From assembly GCA_004369085.1 (NCBI GenBank), contig ML210160.1:242532-306531 (forward strand): a DNA stretch of 64,000 nt. Reading direction: 5' to 3'. The notes below the pieces were generated by a model. It saw nothing but the letters and a program-made list of their open reading frames with translations, was not told the origin of the DNA and did no database searches. The translations under genes were made by a program, and so were the position numbers. The stretch is from Coprinopsis marcescibilis. Taxonomy: Eukaryota > Basidiomycota > Agaricomycetes > Agaricales > Psathyrellaceae. Shown in pieces: positions 11,782-22,778 of this stretch. Position 1 is the stretch's first letter. Every line of letters starts with the position of its first letter.

Positions 11782-12968
11782 ATGGCCGAACAGGTCAAGA
11801 TTCCGCGCCCATCGAACTCTTGGATATTATACCGTCAAGAGAAACAGCCGCTCTGGACCAAGAATCCAAAGTTGATACCAGAGAATGTCCCGCAAGACTT
11901 GAAGCACGATTGCCTCAAGGGTCCTCCTAAGGGCCGTTTCAGCGCATGGGGTAGACTTATAGGCTGGTGTTGGGAAAACTGTTCCGACATTGAAAAAGCC
12001 AAATATAAGGCTAAGGCGGATTTCCTCAACGAGGAGCACGCCAGACTTCACCCCAGCTATTCCTTCAAGCAGATCCTCAAGAACACTGCGAACAGGAAGA
12101 AGGCCGCAAAGCAGAAGCAGAAGGAAGCGAATGAGCAGAGCGAGACAGCAGCGGCTCCCTCGCCAGGGCCTGGCGCTCAGCAAGCGGCTACGAATCTCAA
12201 ACTCAACAACGGTGGAGGAAGGAAGCCGAAGAGGAAGAGGAATCAGACCGAAGAGCAAGAGGCGATGCCGAGGAAAAAGCAGAGGGCGAGGCAAAAAAAG
12301 AAGGGCACAAATAATGGGCCGCAGAATGAGACGCTCGCTCAACCAGTGAGTTTATTCTGGATTTCAGTGGCCATATATACTAACTGTCGTCTGCTTAGCC
12401 CGTCGCACAACCTTCTGGCTCAAACACCGATACCCCAGCTTCAGTCTCTGCTGATAAGTCTGAACTCGGGGAGCCTGTAAGCATCCTTGCCGACATTCTG
12501 ATTGAACGAGCTAACAACGAGTCGTGTTGTTTAGGTCACACCCCCTGATTCTCTGGCAGAAGAGTTGACTGCTACTCCGACCGATTCTGATGTTCAAGAA
12601 CCTTTTGTCCTCTCGACCGTACGTGAGCAAAATGTAAGTGCATTTCCTTTGGCCAAGTCTTGTCTTCACTAACGGTAACTCTCTTAGACACCGGCCCTAT
12701 CCTATGCGTCCTCGGAAGACATCGAAGGGCATTGTGAAGACCTTGAGGATATTCCTCAAGCCGCTTACGACTACGAGTCCGGACGGATGCTCCCGGCTAA
12801 GCCGTGGTTTGACGAGGTAAGATATTCGTTTAAGAGCTACATAGGGTCCCGGCGCTAACTAACATTTCACATTAGGATTGGAACCAAGCTCATGGCGCCT
12901 ATCCCGCTGTCATCGACGATAATCTATATGACACCAATGCCTTCCTCGACCTCTTGGAAAGTCTTTGA
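11782..12968 (+). CDS. HMG-box DNA-binding protein
   Basis: Likely a nuclear transcription factor. The box starts at IPRPSNSWILYRQEK (compare the RPxNAFILYR start of MATA-type HMG boxes) and continues through W-containing helices (FSAWGRLIGWCWEN) to YKAKADFLNEEHARLHPSYSFK. The loop between helices one and two is longer than usual. A strongly basic stretch (KPKRKRNQ, PRKKQRARQKKK) follows and could be the nuclear localisation signal. The tail is acidic and serine-rich, ending NLYDTNAFLDLLESL, which resembles an activation domain. Five exons: the first ends at 12345, and others start near 12399, 12536, 12690 and 12877. No homeodomain or pheromone gene lies nearby, so I do not call this a mating-type locus. 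Confidence 0.8.
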
Positions 12969-13725
12969 TTGGCATCATCGCGTTTTCTGTTCTGTTTTGC
13001 CTTCTTGCTCGCGCCCGCTCTGCTCTTAGTCTTTAAACACACGATCCTGTCTTGTTTACGCTTTCCCGGATTCACTTTCTCTTAGCTCTGTTTTGCTCTC
13101 GTTACATCTTTAAATATTTGCTTGCTTTGTACCTTTTTTCTTATTTTTTCTTACTTTTTTGCGTTACTTGCTCTCTCACATCTTCACGACACCATCATTA
13201 CCCTGCCTGCTTTCCCCCATGATTTGAACCTGTTGTACCTTTTATAATGCGCCTACCACCTTTTGATTTTCTTCCATGCAAACGTTCCCTGCTTTCAATG
13301 CGCTTGCGCATCGTTACGACACCATTTTTCCACCATTTACAATGTATCTGTTTCTTGACTGAATTTTTTGCGTTGGCTCTGTTTTGCTCTCGTCACACCT
13401 ACCTTGTACTTTTTAAGCGTAGCTGAAGGCTACTCGCTCTTCTCATTTCATGACACCATTCGCCATGTATCTTGACCGAACTTTATGTTAAACGTATCAT
13501 TGCCTGTATTATTAGTATACTCAAGTCAATGCATCTACGTATTGTAATAGCACTGCAACTTGAAGCTCCTTTGACCTGATTCCGTATCGGGGGGGTGATC
13601 AGGAACTTTGAAGTGGGACGTGACGCGTGACAGATCAATCAGCTTGGCACGTGCGTCGTGTCACACACGCGTCGCCAGCCTCGTTTATGCTTTAGCCGCG
13701 TTCATCTTCTTCCCCATCGTTGACA
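12969..13725. repeat. Pyrimidine-rich 3' region with imperfect repeats
   Basis: The stretch is T/C-rich and carries imperfect direct repeats. A block with CTCTGTTTTGCTCTCGT occurs near 13085 and again near 13375. A block with ACGACACCAT or TGACACCAT occurs near 13187, 13317 and 13450. It probably reflects local duplication in the 3' flank of the HMG-box gene. No gene was seen. Confidence 0.45.
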
Positions 13726-14334
13726 ATGTCGGACACACATCAGTACGGCGACAATGGCACCAAGCTCCTCATGGAGTCGCGACGGTCGACTCAAACCGAC
13801 ACATTGATGAAGTACAACGACACCTTGGTGCGAACGTTGATCAGAGAGCAGCGCGATCTCGAAAAATTGGCGACATCCCTACTCGAGGCCGACCACAATC
13901 TTCGGGGACCACCACCGCCAGCCCTCCTAATTATCCAGACAACGATAAACCGGAATAAACGGTGTCTGTTGGCGTACCATGCACATCGAACATCCATGCT
14001 CCAAAATATGTACTGGAAATATGGCGGTGCACTACCGCATCTCCTCTCCGATCCAGATTTGCGGTCCAGATTGTCGCCACACGAGGTCGACTATCTTCGC
14101 CAATACAACTCCAGCCTCATGGATTTCAGGAGCGATTTCACCTATGAACTCGATATAATGAGCGGGATCGAGAAACCACCCACGGAGATCCAGGTTAGGG
14201 TTCGCGTGGCTCGCGAATGTGGCGTGGTTCAGACAGAGAATGGGACCATTGACTTCAAGCCAGGCGAACGATACGTCGTTCGAAGGGCGGATGTCGAACA
14301 TCTCATCGTACAGGGGTATCTGGAAGAGATTTAG
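13726..14334 (+). CDS. PSF1: GINS complex subunit PSF1
   Basis: A single-exon protein of 202 residues matching Psf1, one of four subunits of the GINS complex that forms the CMG replicative helicase with Cdc45 and MCM2-7. The family marks are NRNKRCLLAYHAHR (the conserved RNKRC block), WKYGGALPHLL, LSPHEVDYLRQYNSSL and MDFRS, then the small B domain running through PPTEIQVRVRVARECG and ending VEHLIVQGYLEEI. The length is close to human and yeast Psf1. The start is the ATG in GACAATGTCG; no upstream in-frame ATG exists. The gene appears intact and without introns, unlike most of its neighbours. Confidence 0.93.
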   Translation: MSDTHQYGDNGTKLLMESRRSTQTDTLMKYNDTLVRTLIREQRDLEKLATSLLEADHNLRGPPPPALLIIQTTINRNKRCLLAYHAHRTSMLQNMYWKYGGALPHLLSDPDLRSRLSPHEVDYLRQYNSSLMDFRSDFTYELDIMSGIEKPPTEIQVRVRVARECGVVQTENGTIDFKPGERYVVRRADVEHLIVQGYLEEI

Positions 14335-14410
14335 GGGCGGAGGGTCAAAGCGTCAATGTTTGGGATGAAGGGTGATGACAAACAAGTGAAACGTCATTCC
14401 GCCAATCAGC

Positions 14411-15732
14411 ATGACGCCGACCTCACCTTGGAAAGCCAACATGAGGGCAGCAGGCCCACAGGCGACGGCGAGGACGCTATCTTGCGCTACGCGGGGACAA
14501 CTACGTTCTTCAAAATGCCCGCATTTACCCAGAAATACTTCCCGACAACATTCAACCAGCTTGTGCTATCGCGCTGAGGACGCGCATGATCTTCATCGAC
14601 TTTCTTCATTACGTGCTAGTCTTCGACCATCAGAGGCCCGCTCATCGCCACTTGGAATCAGGTCACGTCAACCACCGGATTCCGCTGCAGAAGCATTCGA
14701 CGTGGAGTCGGGCGTCGGTGGAAGTTCCAGTTCGCGACAACCTGATCCTGAAGAGGAAATTTCAGATCAGGATTGGGAACTACGAACTGGTCAGTGGGGT
14801 TTGGAGGTAGAGAACGAGTAGCTGACGACATATTGCTTAGGACGTGCTATCTACATCCTTCAAGAGACGCTTCCCACCTTCTTCGACACAGGCCTCTACA
14901 CGGCAATAGATAAGGCAACTGGATCTCCTGTGCCTCCTGATGCCGCAAGCTCCCACCATTTCCATCTCCCTTTACTCGACACACACGGACCGCTCGATTT
15001 CCTGGCATCTGATAAAGGAAAGCAAAAGGCAACAGCCGAACAGCTTTCTGATAACGAAGAGCCTGTGTACAGTCCCAACGTTCGCCTCGAATATACACCC
15101 CCAGTCCCATTACCTTCCCCTTTCCCAAAAATTCTCAAAGTAGAAGGTGGGGTTGCAAATCCATCTTATACCGAACAATATTGACTGGGAGTTTAGGGTT
15201 GCAGCTGTACCTTGCGTCGTCCTCAATGGTTCGCCACACCATGAAGACACTTTATAGCGACCTCGCCGTCACCCTCACGAAAGTCTCTGTCCATACTTCT
15301 CCGCCATTCCCACCCCCATCTGACACTGGCGCATCCGCGTCGTCTTCCCCCGATGAGGGAGACTACGTCACCAGGAGGAAAAGGAAGATGAACAGGGAAA
15401 AGCATGTCATCGTCCGACAGCTCGTCACTGGTACTACACGAGTTAGCGGGAAACAGAGCGAATGGGAGGTGTAAGTCGTGATTCTCATCCTTTGCTTTTG
15501 ATTACCAGCTCATACGCTTCTTTGTAGTGAATCAATGTATACCTTCTCTCCTTTGTCGGGGCTTATTTTGAAGCATACAGTCAACTCGATACAACCGGCT
15601 CCTCATTTGACTGTGTACGATTCGTTAAAGTTTAGTATGGGCAAGATATTTGGGTTTGGGACGTCCGAGGTTCCGACGCCGGAAGTTGGTGTGATTGGGT
15701 GTCGTGGAAAGCAAAGGGGAAGGGACGATTAG
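14411..15732 (+). CDS. C6orf136/DUF2358-like protein, likely mitochondrial
   Basis: Function not known. The N-terminus (MTPTSPWKANMRAAG, then an Arg/Ser-rich stretch) resembles a mitochondrial presequence. The core after the first intron reads GRAIYILQETLPTFFDTGLY. The last exon carries MYTFSPLSGLILKHTVNSIQPAP, which resembles the C6orf136/DUF2358 pattern of a strand ending in SGLI-x-H with a following P-x-P. Exons: 14411-14789, from 14841 to the donor after KVEG, about 15229-15471, and about 15529-15732. The downstream ATG at 14515 is in another frame and is not used. The last exon is duplicated at 19.8 kb. The family match is by eye and moderate; the gene itself is better supported by its splice frame. 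Confidence 0.65.
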
Positions 15733-16157
15733 ATGAAGGCTATATCTCAATCATGTCTGTTCGGGCGAAGGATTCGTTCTCATTTTAGAGGGGTTCGTTT
15801 CATTTATGGTGGAGTCAAAACCTCCACAATCTCAATTCGACGTTTCTAAAGTTGAATTCGTAGTTGTATTCCTTGCAATAATAGCATAAAGGTACTTTGT
15901 TTGAATTCCAAGTAGGGTAACCTCTGCAGATTTTTTAGAAAGCCAATTCTCAGTTGACGGTAAGTGCCGATAATCTTCATGTTTTGACATAAACCACCAA
16001 ACTCAGAAGAACAGCTTATTCTACTCTCTATTCGACGCCCCAAAGCTGTGATTACATGAATCCGAAAGGCCCATAAGACTCAGCACGCCGGAGCATTCCG
16101 GTCTTCAGCCTGGGATAGCCTGAGCATTCGGACATCTGGATTCTAGATGGACTTTGG
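15586..16157. repeat. Segmental duplication, copy 1
   Basis: About 570 bases covering the 3' end of the C6orf136-like gene and its downstream flank. They recur at 19782-20374 in the same orientation with scattered substitutions and small indels. Shared landmarks include GGGACGTCCGAGGTTCCGAC, GGTGGAGTCAAAACCTCC, ACATAAACCACC and GACTCAGCACGCCGGAGCAT. Confidence 0.9.
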
Positions 16158-16248
16158 ATCCCCGGACCCGAGATTTGAACTCCGCTGTGTTTGGTTGCAG
16201 CGCAACGATTTCTGAATTGCGTTGTGCACTCCTCACTAATGTCATATC

Positions 16249-18639
16249 ATGTCTACTACCAAACTCAGATGCTTCGTTCGTGGCGACGATTCCAACGGCG
16301 GATTCACAGTCAAAATCCCTTCGGATGACGATGTCAGCATCCTCAAGGAGCTAATCAAACAGGAGAGGCCACACCGTTTCGCGCACATCGCGGCGAAGGA
16401 CATACAACTCTTCAGCGATTCTATTCCCGACAACGACAACCTAGAGGCCACAGTCAATGCCATTAAATTCAATGAGCGCCAGGAGCTCCCATCTTGGAAG
16501 GAGATATCAGAAGTCTTCCAGGCTCCAGAGAAAGGTCATATTCATGTTATCGCAGTCATTCCTCTCGGTGAGTGTCGTCCGACGTTCCGCCCTATTTCTG
16601 CTGCTAACGCCTTGCGTTCGATAGTTGCAGAAGTTGGCGGTGCGTCTGAATTGCTGTATTCTGGATTGCCTCTCCTCATATACCCCAGGTTTTGCTTCCG
16701 TCTTCACCCTAAACTGCGTTGTTTCTGGCGACGGGGTGGATAAGATATTCGACGTCAAGATCGCCCCAAACGAAACCGTCAGCACCCTCAAGGAGTTGAT
16801 CAGAGCGGAGCTGCCAATGTATGCAGGGATACCAGCGAAGGACATCCAGCTCTTCAAGGTCTCGCTGCCTGTAGACGACGACCCGGACGGAAAGCTAGAC
16901 GCACTCGAGATCGAGCAGCAAGAAGAACTTAACCCGCCTAACACGAAGATCTCAGAATTTTTCCGGGATTCGACAGGCGATCAACCTACACTCCACGTCG
17001 TCGTTAGAGAGCCAGCCAGTAAGCTTCGCCAGCATCCGGTCGTGTTCCTGCTCCTGACACCCAATTCTCCCCTTCAGCTCTTGACCTTAAACGCCGCCGC
17101 GAAGAAGAGGAAGAACCACCTGAATTAAAAAGTAGGTTTCCCGGTATTCGGCTCTCCTTCACTCTTCATTGACTCACCTACCGTAGAACGCGCCAAAGCA
17201 GAGCGAGACGCAGCTGAAGCCCCACCACCATCATCCCTTGCAAAGACCGCCGTTGCATTTCTGTCAGAACAGGGAAAGCGCCCTATTTACAATGGGAGGC
17301 CCATTACGCTTGAAGGCCCACCTATTGTCATTTACGAACACGCCTTCGCAGCTATCCAAGAGCAATTGGACAACATCGCCTCAATCTCGGTGGAGGAAGA
17401 TACGATTCATACCGTCACAGCACTTGTTTCGCTGGCAGCAGAAATATATACGACAGAAGGAGATCGCATGGCACATACACTACCGATTCTGGAAAGGTTG
17501 TTGGACGTCAAGTTACAGCCGCCGGTAAACGTCGACCACGCTGGTCGCAAAATTGCGGAGAGCAACGCGATGGCAACATGCCAACTGTCGAATTCCTCGC
17601 ATAGCGCCATCTATCTGCACAGTGAATGGAAATTAGAGCTTGGGATAGGTGGAGAAGGTTCGATTCAATGTCCACCTACGTTGACAAAGCAGCTCTGTAC
17701 TCCGAAGGTGAGCACCACCTTCCTTAGCTGGTCATCGCTCGATTCTCATGCAGCTCTTAGTACAAGACCATGCGCGATGCCTCCAAATGTCCTTGCATTC
17801 TCGTTACCATGGCCGGATCGTATATCTCTTTCTCCGGATTCATATTTTCGGACATCTATGTTGTCCAACCCTTCACGGACTATATCGCTCTCTCTGGCAC
17901 GCCGTCCGGAACCCTGGCACGCATTCGCCACATTTCCAAGTACTTCTCCATCTTCAAGAAAGGCTTAGTAATGCTAAGATCGGCATACAAGCAGATGGAT
18001 ATTGTTGGATCCAATAACGGCATTTCGGTCGCGCGCCTGCTCCCCCACCCATCCTACAAAAACGACTCGCGGCCTCCGGAGTCACTTGAATTTCTCCGGC
18101 AGTATGCAAAAGCGGACGGACAACATTACTACCACATCTACGAAGCCAAATACGGCGACAAGCACGCCCTCGTCAAGTTCTGTGAGACATACTCTGTGGA
18201 TGCTCACCGCCTACTCGCTGATAACGGTCTCGCACCTGAGCTGTACTACTCTTCGGAGCTGCGTGGGGGTATCACCATCGTCGTCATGGCCAACATCTGT
18301 GGCGCAACAACGGCATATCACACTTTCAAGAGACGTGGACTCCCAACCGCTGTCATGACGGAAGTGAGGAAGGCGATAGAAATCCTGCATCAGAACGATA
18401 TCGTCTATGGTGATCTCCGGCGACAGAATGTGCTGGTGGAAGAGGTTCACGGTAACTCCAGCATGCCCTGGCGTGTGTGGTTATGCGATTTCGATTGGGC
18501 TAGCAAGGCAGGTGAGGGACGGTACCCTCTAAGGCTGAACATGGAGCAGATTTATTGGGCGAAAGGGGTTAAGCCAAATGGCATCATGGAGAAGGCGCAC
18601 GATTTGGAGATGCTCGAGATGTTACCAAATACATTTTGA
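16249..18639 (+). CDS. Crinkler-like protein with kinase-like domain
   Basis: The N-terminus holds two copies of the ubiquitin-like Crinkler (CRN) module. Copy one starts LRCFVRGDDSNGGFTVKIP and continues VSILKELIKQE, AKDIQLFSDSIP. Copy two starts LNCVVSGDGVDKIFDVKI and continues VSTLKELIRAE, AKDIQLFKVSLP. A basic-acidic hinge (KRRREEEEE), a middle domain (IYNGRPITLEGPPIVIYEHAF) and a kinase-like C-terminus follow, with ALVKF (lysine strand), VYGDLRRQNVLV (catalytic loop without the usual HRD) and LCDFDWA (DFG position). Exons begin 16249-16567, 16625-16639 (15 bases), 16689-17018 and 17078; the last starts near 17761. Crinklers are known as host-targeted effectors of oomycetes and chytrids and as possible conflict proteins elsewhere. 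The role here is unknown. Confidence 0.8.
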
Positions 18640-19780
18640 AAATCCGAATGTACTCTTCATTTTCTGACACTTGATATCCTGGGTTAAGGGATAAAATTTT
18701 GAATCATGGGGTTGGATTAACCTTACCCTCTACACTGTATGTAGCAAGTACTTCATATTCGACGATCAGATTGCCCCAACCGAAGCCGTCAGCACCCTCA
18801 AGAAGCCGATTACAGCAAAGCAGCCAAACCGTTTGAGCACACCGATGTCACCGACATCCAGCTCTTCAAGGTCTCGCTGCCTATAGACGACGACCTGGAC
18901 GGAAAATTAGACACCCTCGAGATCGAGCAGCAAGAGAAGCTCCCCCTTCCCACCAAGAAGATCTTTGATTTCTTTCACGACATATTATATGATCATCTCC
19001 GCGTCATAGTGTCTTCACCCACTGGTTAATGTCCCTCGCAGACAGACTTTTACCCCCTGTTGACTCACGTTATATCCAGCGATGCTCAAGCATCCACGCT
19101 CACCTTCCTTGGATTTACTACACGATCAGCTTAAGCGCACCAAATTGGCCCGAGAATCCCATGGCATCACAGCTTTGCACAACAATCTGCCTACCAGAAC
19201 GTCCTTGCACGCAACCCTGACGGGAGATCCTGGACGACCGACCTTCACAAGACTCTGACATCGCCCCTTTGAACTTGCGAGCTTCTCTATAGTCCGTATG
19301 GGGAGTTTCAGGATACTTACCTTCACCTGTTATAAAGACATTCCGGATTTGGTTGACCTCTGCAAGCTTGAACACGACGTGGACAATCGAATTCGCCGTG
19401 GCGATGTGTCGCTATTACAAATTCCAAGGAAGACAAGCGGCGAGAAGCAGGGCTCCCTTTGCTCAACAGTATCTTGACCGTCGATAAATGCGGAGGAAAT
19501 TGGGAGCTAGGAGCGATGGCCATAGCCGCGGGCCGGAGGGATTCCCCTGCGCCGTCTTGGAAATCAAAAACGAGTAGACCAACGTTAGCGCTCGCCCAAA
19601 CATTCAAAGCGTGGAATATGTTTGCGCATCTTCATGCGCGCATGGACGAGAAGCGAGACCTGTTCCAGCGCTGCAGGTCTCCGTACCTTGGCATCACTAC
19701 CGTCTGTGAGTGAAACTAGTTCGATTCTAAACCAATTTCCTCAATTTTTATATCCAGGGCCTGATATTATAAGGTTCTGC
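18640..19780 (+). pseudogene. Decayed second Crinkler-like copy
   Basis: Around 18748-18990 the DNA closely matches the second CRN module of the intact gene (landmarks CATCCAGCTCTTCAAGGTCT and GAGATCGAGCAGCAAGAGAA). There are frame-disrupting differences, and no upstream module or matching kinase domain. The following 19.0-19.7 kb has short open stretches (for instance DIPDLVDLCKLEHDVDNRI near 19345 and GGNWELGAMAIAAGRRD near 19490). These could be parts of a lost C-terminal domain, but I cannot assign them. No full gene can be assembled, so this is a relic. Confidence 0.65.
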
Positions 19781-19781
19781 G

Positions 19782-20374
19782 CGATATGAAACCGGCCCCT
19801 CATTTGATTGTGTACGATTCGTTGAAATTTAGTATGGGCAAGGTATTTGGGTTTGGGACGTCCGAGGTTCCGACGCCGGAAGTTGGTGTGATGGGATGTC
19901 CTGGAAAGCAAAGGGGAAAGGATGCTTAAACGAGGGCTGTATCTCAATCAAGTCTTTTCGGGTGAAGGATTTGTTCTCATTTTAGAGGGTTTCTTTTAAT
20001 TATGGTGGAGTCAAAACCTCCTCAATTTCAATTCGACGTTTCTAAATAACTTGGGTGACTAGTTTAATTCCTTGCGACATGTAGGGAATAATACCATAAA
20101 GGTACTTTGAATTCTAATTAATAAGCTAGGGTAGCCTCTTCAAGTTTTGTAGAAAATTTCTCAGTTGACAGTAAGTGCGGGATTCTGATGTTCTTCATTT
20201 TTTGACATAAACCACCGAACTCAGGAGAACCGCATATTCTACTCCCTATTCGACACCCCGAAGCTGTGATTTATACTTGTACATGGATCAGAAAGACCCA
20301 TAAGACTCAGCACGCCGGAGCATTCTGGTCTTCAGCCTAGGAGGATAGCAGAGTGACATCTAGATGGACTTTGG
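19782..20374. repeat. Segmental duplication, copy 2
   Basis: Second copy of the 3' end of the C6orf136-like gene and its flank. Only the last 45 or so codons of that gene are present, starting at PHLIVYDSLKFSMGKVFGFG and ending in a shifted stop after KQRGKDA, so the copy is not a functional gene. Homology stops abruptly on both sides. Confidence 0.9.
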
Positions 20375-20601
20375 GCACTAGACAGGACCGTCGTACTGCG
20401 GCAGAGCGCCATAGACACTCCTTCACTCGCGCTTAGCTTCCTTTGAACGGATAAGAAGATCGGACCTTCGTGATGCGTCACTCAGTGGCACTCAAGCCTA
20501 ATAGATGATCAGTATATCACGCAAGGCTCTGAGAATCCACATTTAAACGAAGCGTATCGTGCCACTCTTCACTTCACTTACCGGAAGGCTCTCTGCCCAT
20601 T
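20375..20601. promoter_or_regulatory. Upstream region of first P450
   Basis: This is a short unique stretch between the duplicated segment and the P450 start codon. An AT-rich CATTTAAACG element near 20540 is the nearest TATA-like sequence, but the match is weak. Confidence 0.3.
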
Positions 20602-22688
20602 ATGACCTCGTTCCTCTCATTCGTTGTTGGAGATGACCTCGCCCAGTATCTACCCTCAGTCGGCGGGTTTGGCCTGGTTGCACTCGCTATTTCCGTGATC
20701 TTACTTGCCTCTAGGAAATCTAGGAGGAACCCACGACGACTTCCGTATCCTCCTGGTCCTCGAGGGTACCCAATCATTGGCAACCTCCTGGACGTCCCTC
20801 CAAAATTCGCTCACAAGGTATACAATGAGTGGTCGTTGAAATACGGTACGGCATCTGTTGAATTACTACTATTAGTAGAGTGGTACTCATTGCTCGCAGG
20901 TGATATGATTTATTTGAACGTACTTGGCAAACCAATATTGGTGCTAAACTCGCTGTCCCGAATTGAGGACCTGTTGGAGACACGATCCGCCCTGTACTCC
21001 GATAGGCCCAAGACAACTATGCTTCCTGAGCTGTGAGTATAGGTCATTCGACTTCTGTGTTAGATCTGTTCATGACTAATTGCTTCAGAATGGGCTGGAA
21101 TAACGTGCTGCCATGTTTGAACTACGGGCCGCGCTGGCGTTTACATCGCAAAACATTTGCCCAATTCTTCACTCGGGAAGCCACTCAAGGGTACAGGCCA
21201 CTGCAGATTGAGAGTGTACAGCGCTTGATATCCCGCTTACTGAAGTCTCAGGACGATGTGATTCTGCAAGTTGAACAGTAAGATGTGATCGACGTCGGTT
21301 CGAAGTATTGAATTGCTAATCACTGATTCCCAGGCATATGTCATCCCTTATCGCGCGCCTTGTATACAGCATCGACATAGAAGAGAACGAGACGTATCTT
21401 AAACTCGTCAATGGCATAATAAAGGCATTCGAGGAGGCCGCAATCCCGGGAAGGTTCCTCGTCGACGTACTGCCAATTCTCAAGTACATACCAGGCTGGA
21501 TGCCTGGCGCCGAATTTCAGCGCTTTGGACAAGCTGCCACGGACCTCATGAAGAAGCTACAGAAGCAACCTTTCGAGCTTGTACAAGAGAAGATGGTGAG
21601 GTGACACAACCTCACTTTCCACTAAAGGTGTTAACCACAGAGTACAGCTAAACGGGAAAGCGGAGACGTGCATCGTGTCTGAGTTGATTGATCAACTGCC
21701 ACCCTCCTCCGACCCCACTCGTTCGGAGATGGAAGCAGTCTTTCGCCAAGTCGCTTCAATTGCCCATATTGGTGGGGCCGACACTGTACGTCTAAGTATC
21801 ATCTTCATGCTGTCAAAGGTGCCATACTCAGAACTTCGCAGTCCTATTCAGCCATGCGAACCATTCTCTATGCAATGGCCAGTCACCAAGATATTCAACG
21901 TAGGGCTCAGGCGGAGATCGACCGGGAAGTTGAAGCAGGTCGTCCTCCTACCTTTGATGACTGCGAGCGCTTGCCATTCGTCAATGCCATTGTCAAAGAA
22001 TGTTTGCGCTGGATATCTACCGCGCCATTTGGTATGATATTCACCACTATGATATATGGACTTGAGTATACTGATCGAGTGTCCTTTTCGTATAGGCTTT
22101 CCTCATGCTCTATCTGACGAGTACGACGGATATTTCATACCTAAGGGAACGATCATCCTTCCCAATACATGGTATGCCTGCAGGACGTCGGTTCCTGATA
22201 ATCTGATACTCAGCATAGATGCCTTCGTAATTCTAGGGCTATCCAACACAATGAATCCCTATACGGTAGTCCCTTCAAGTTTGATCCTGACCGTTTCCTC
22301 GATTTGAGTAAAGAGGTACTTGATCCTGTGCTTACAGCTTTTGGCTACGGCCGTCGGTCAGTCACTAGCGTCAGCAGCCAATGTGTGTGCCTTTTACTGA
22401 CCCCCGTTCGACCCAATAGCATGTGTCCGGCTTACCTGTTTGCTCTTGATGCGATCCTTATTTTCACTGCGTCAATCTTAGCGACTTTCGACATTCAACC
22501 ACTTTCGGAAGAGTCAAGCGGGCTTCACGAGAATGAAAGGACGGAATCTTGTCGTATGTGACACTCGGCTATTTGGCGGGTGGCCTTCGCTAATCCTTGA
22601 GTGAACCGGTAGTGGGATCCCTTTCCAGTGTCGCGTTCGTCCCCGGCGCTTGCAAGACAGTAACACCATACTCGATTCATCCCGCTAA
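20602..22688 (+). CDS. Cytochrome P450 (first copy), 3' end doubtful
   Basis: Membrane-anchored haem monooxygenase. An N-terminal hydrophobic anchor is followed by LPYPPGPRGYPIIGN. Also visible are WRLHRKTFAQFF (C-helix), AHIGGADT (I-helix), FVNAIVKECLRW (K-helix ExxR), WAIQHNESLYGSPFKFDPDRF and the haem loop FGYGRRMCPA, where the usual final Gly is Ala. About ten introns can be drawn. A last exon encoding IPFQCRVRPRR (the normal P450 tail) is visible near 22615-22688, but I could not splice it in frame with the haem exon. The direct reading stops at 22561 after ESCRM. This suggests a frameshift or a tail missed by eye. The closest relatives in the window are the two P450s at 28-33 kb. Confidence 0.75.
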
Positions 22689-22778
22689 GATTTTGCATAA
22701 CTATTACCACTGTTCTAGACAAGGATCTGTTTACAAGTGATATAATGCGCGGCAACAAATCCCGCTTATGCGGATTTC

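Noticed and set aside
11782..14334. Mating-type locus because of an HMG-box gene
   Set aside because: Basidiomycete mating loci normally carry homeodomain or pheromone/receptor genes. None is present nearby; the neighbours are PFA4 and PSF1.
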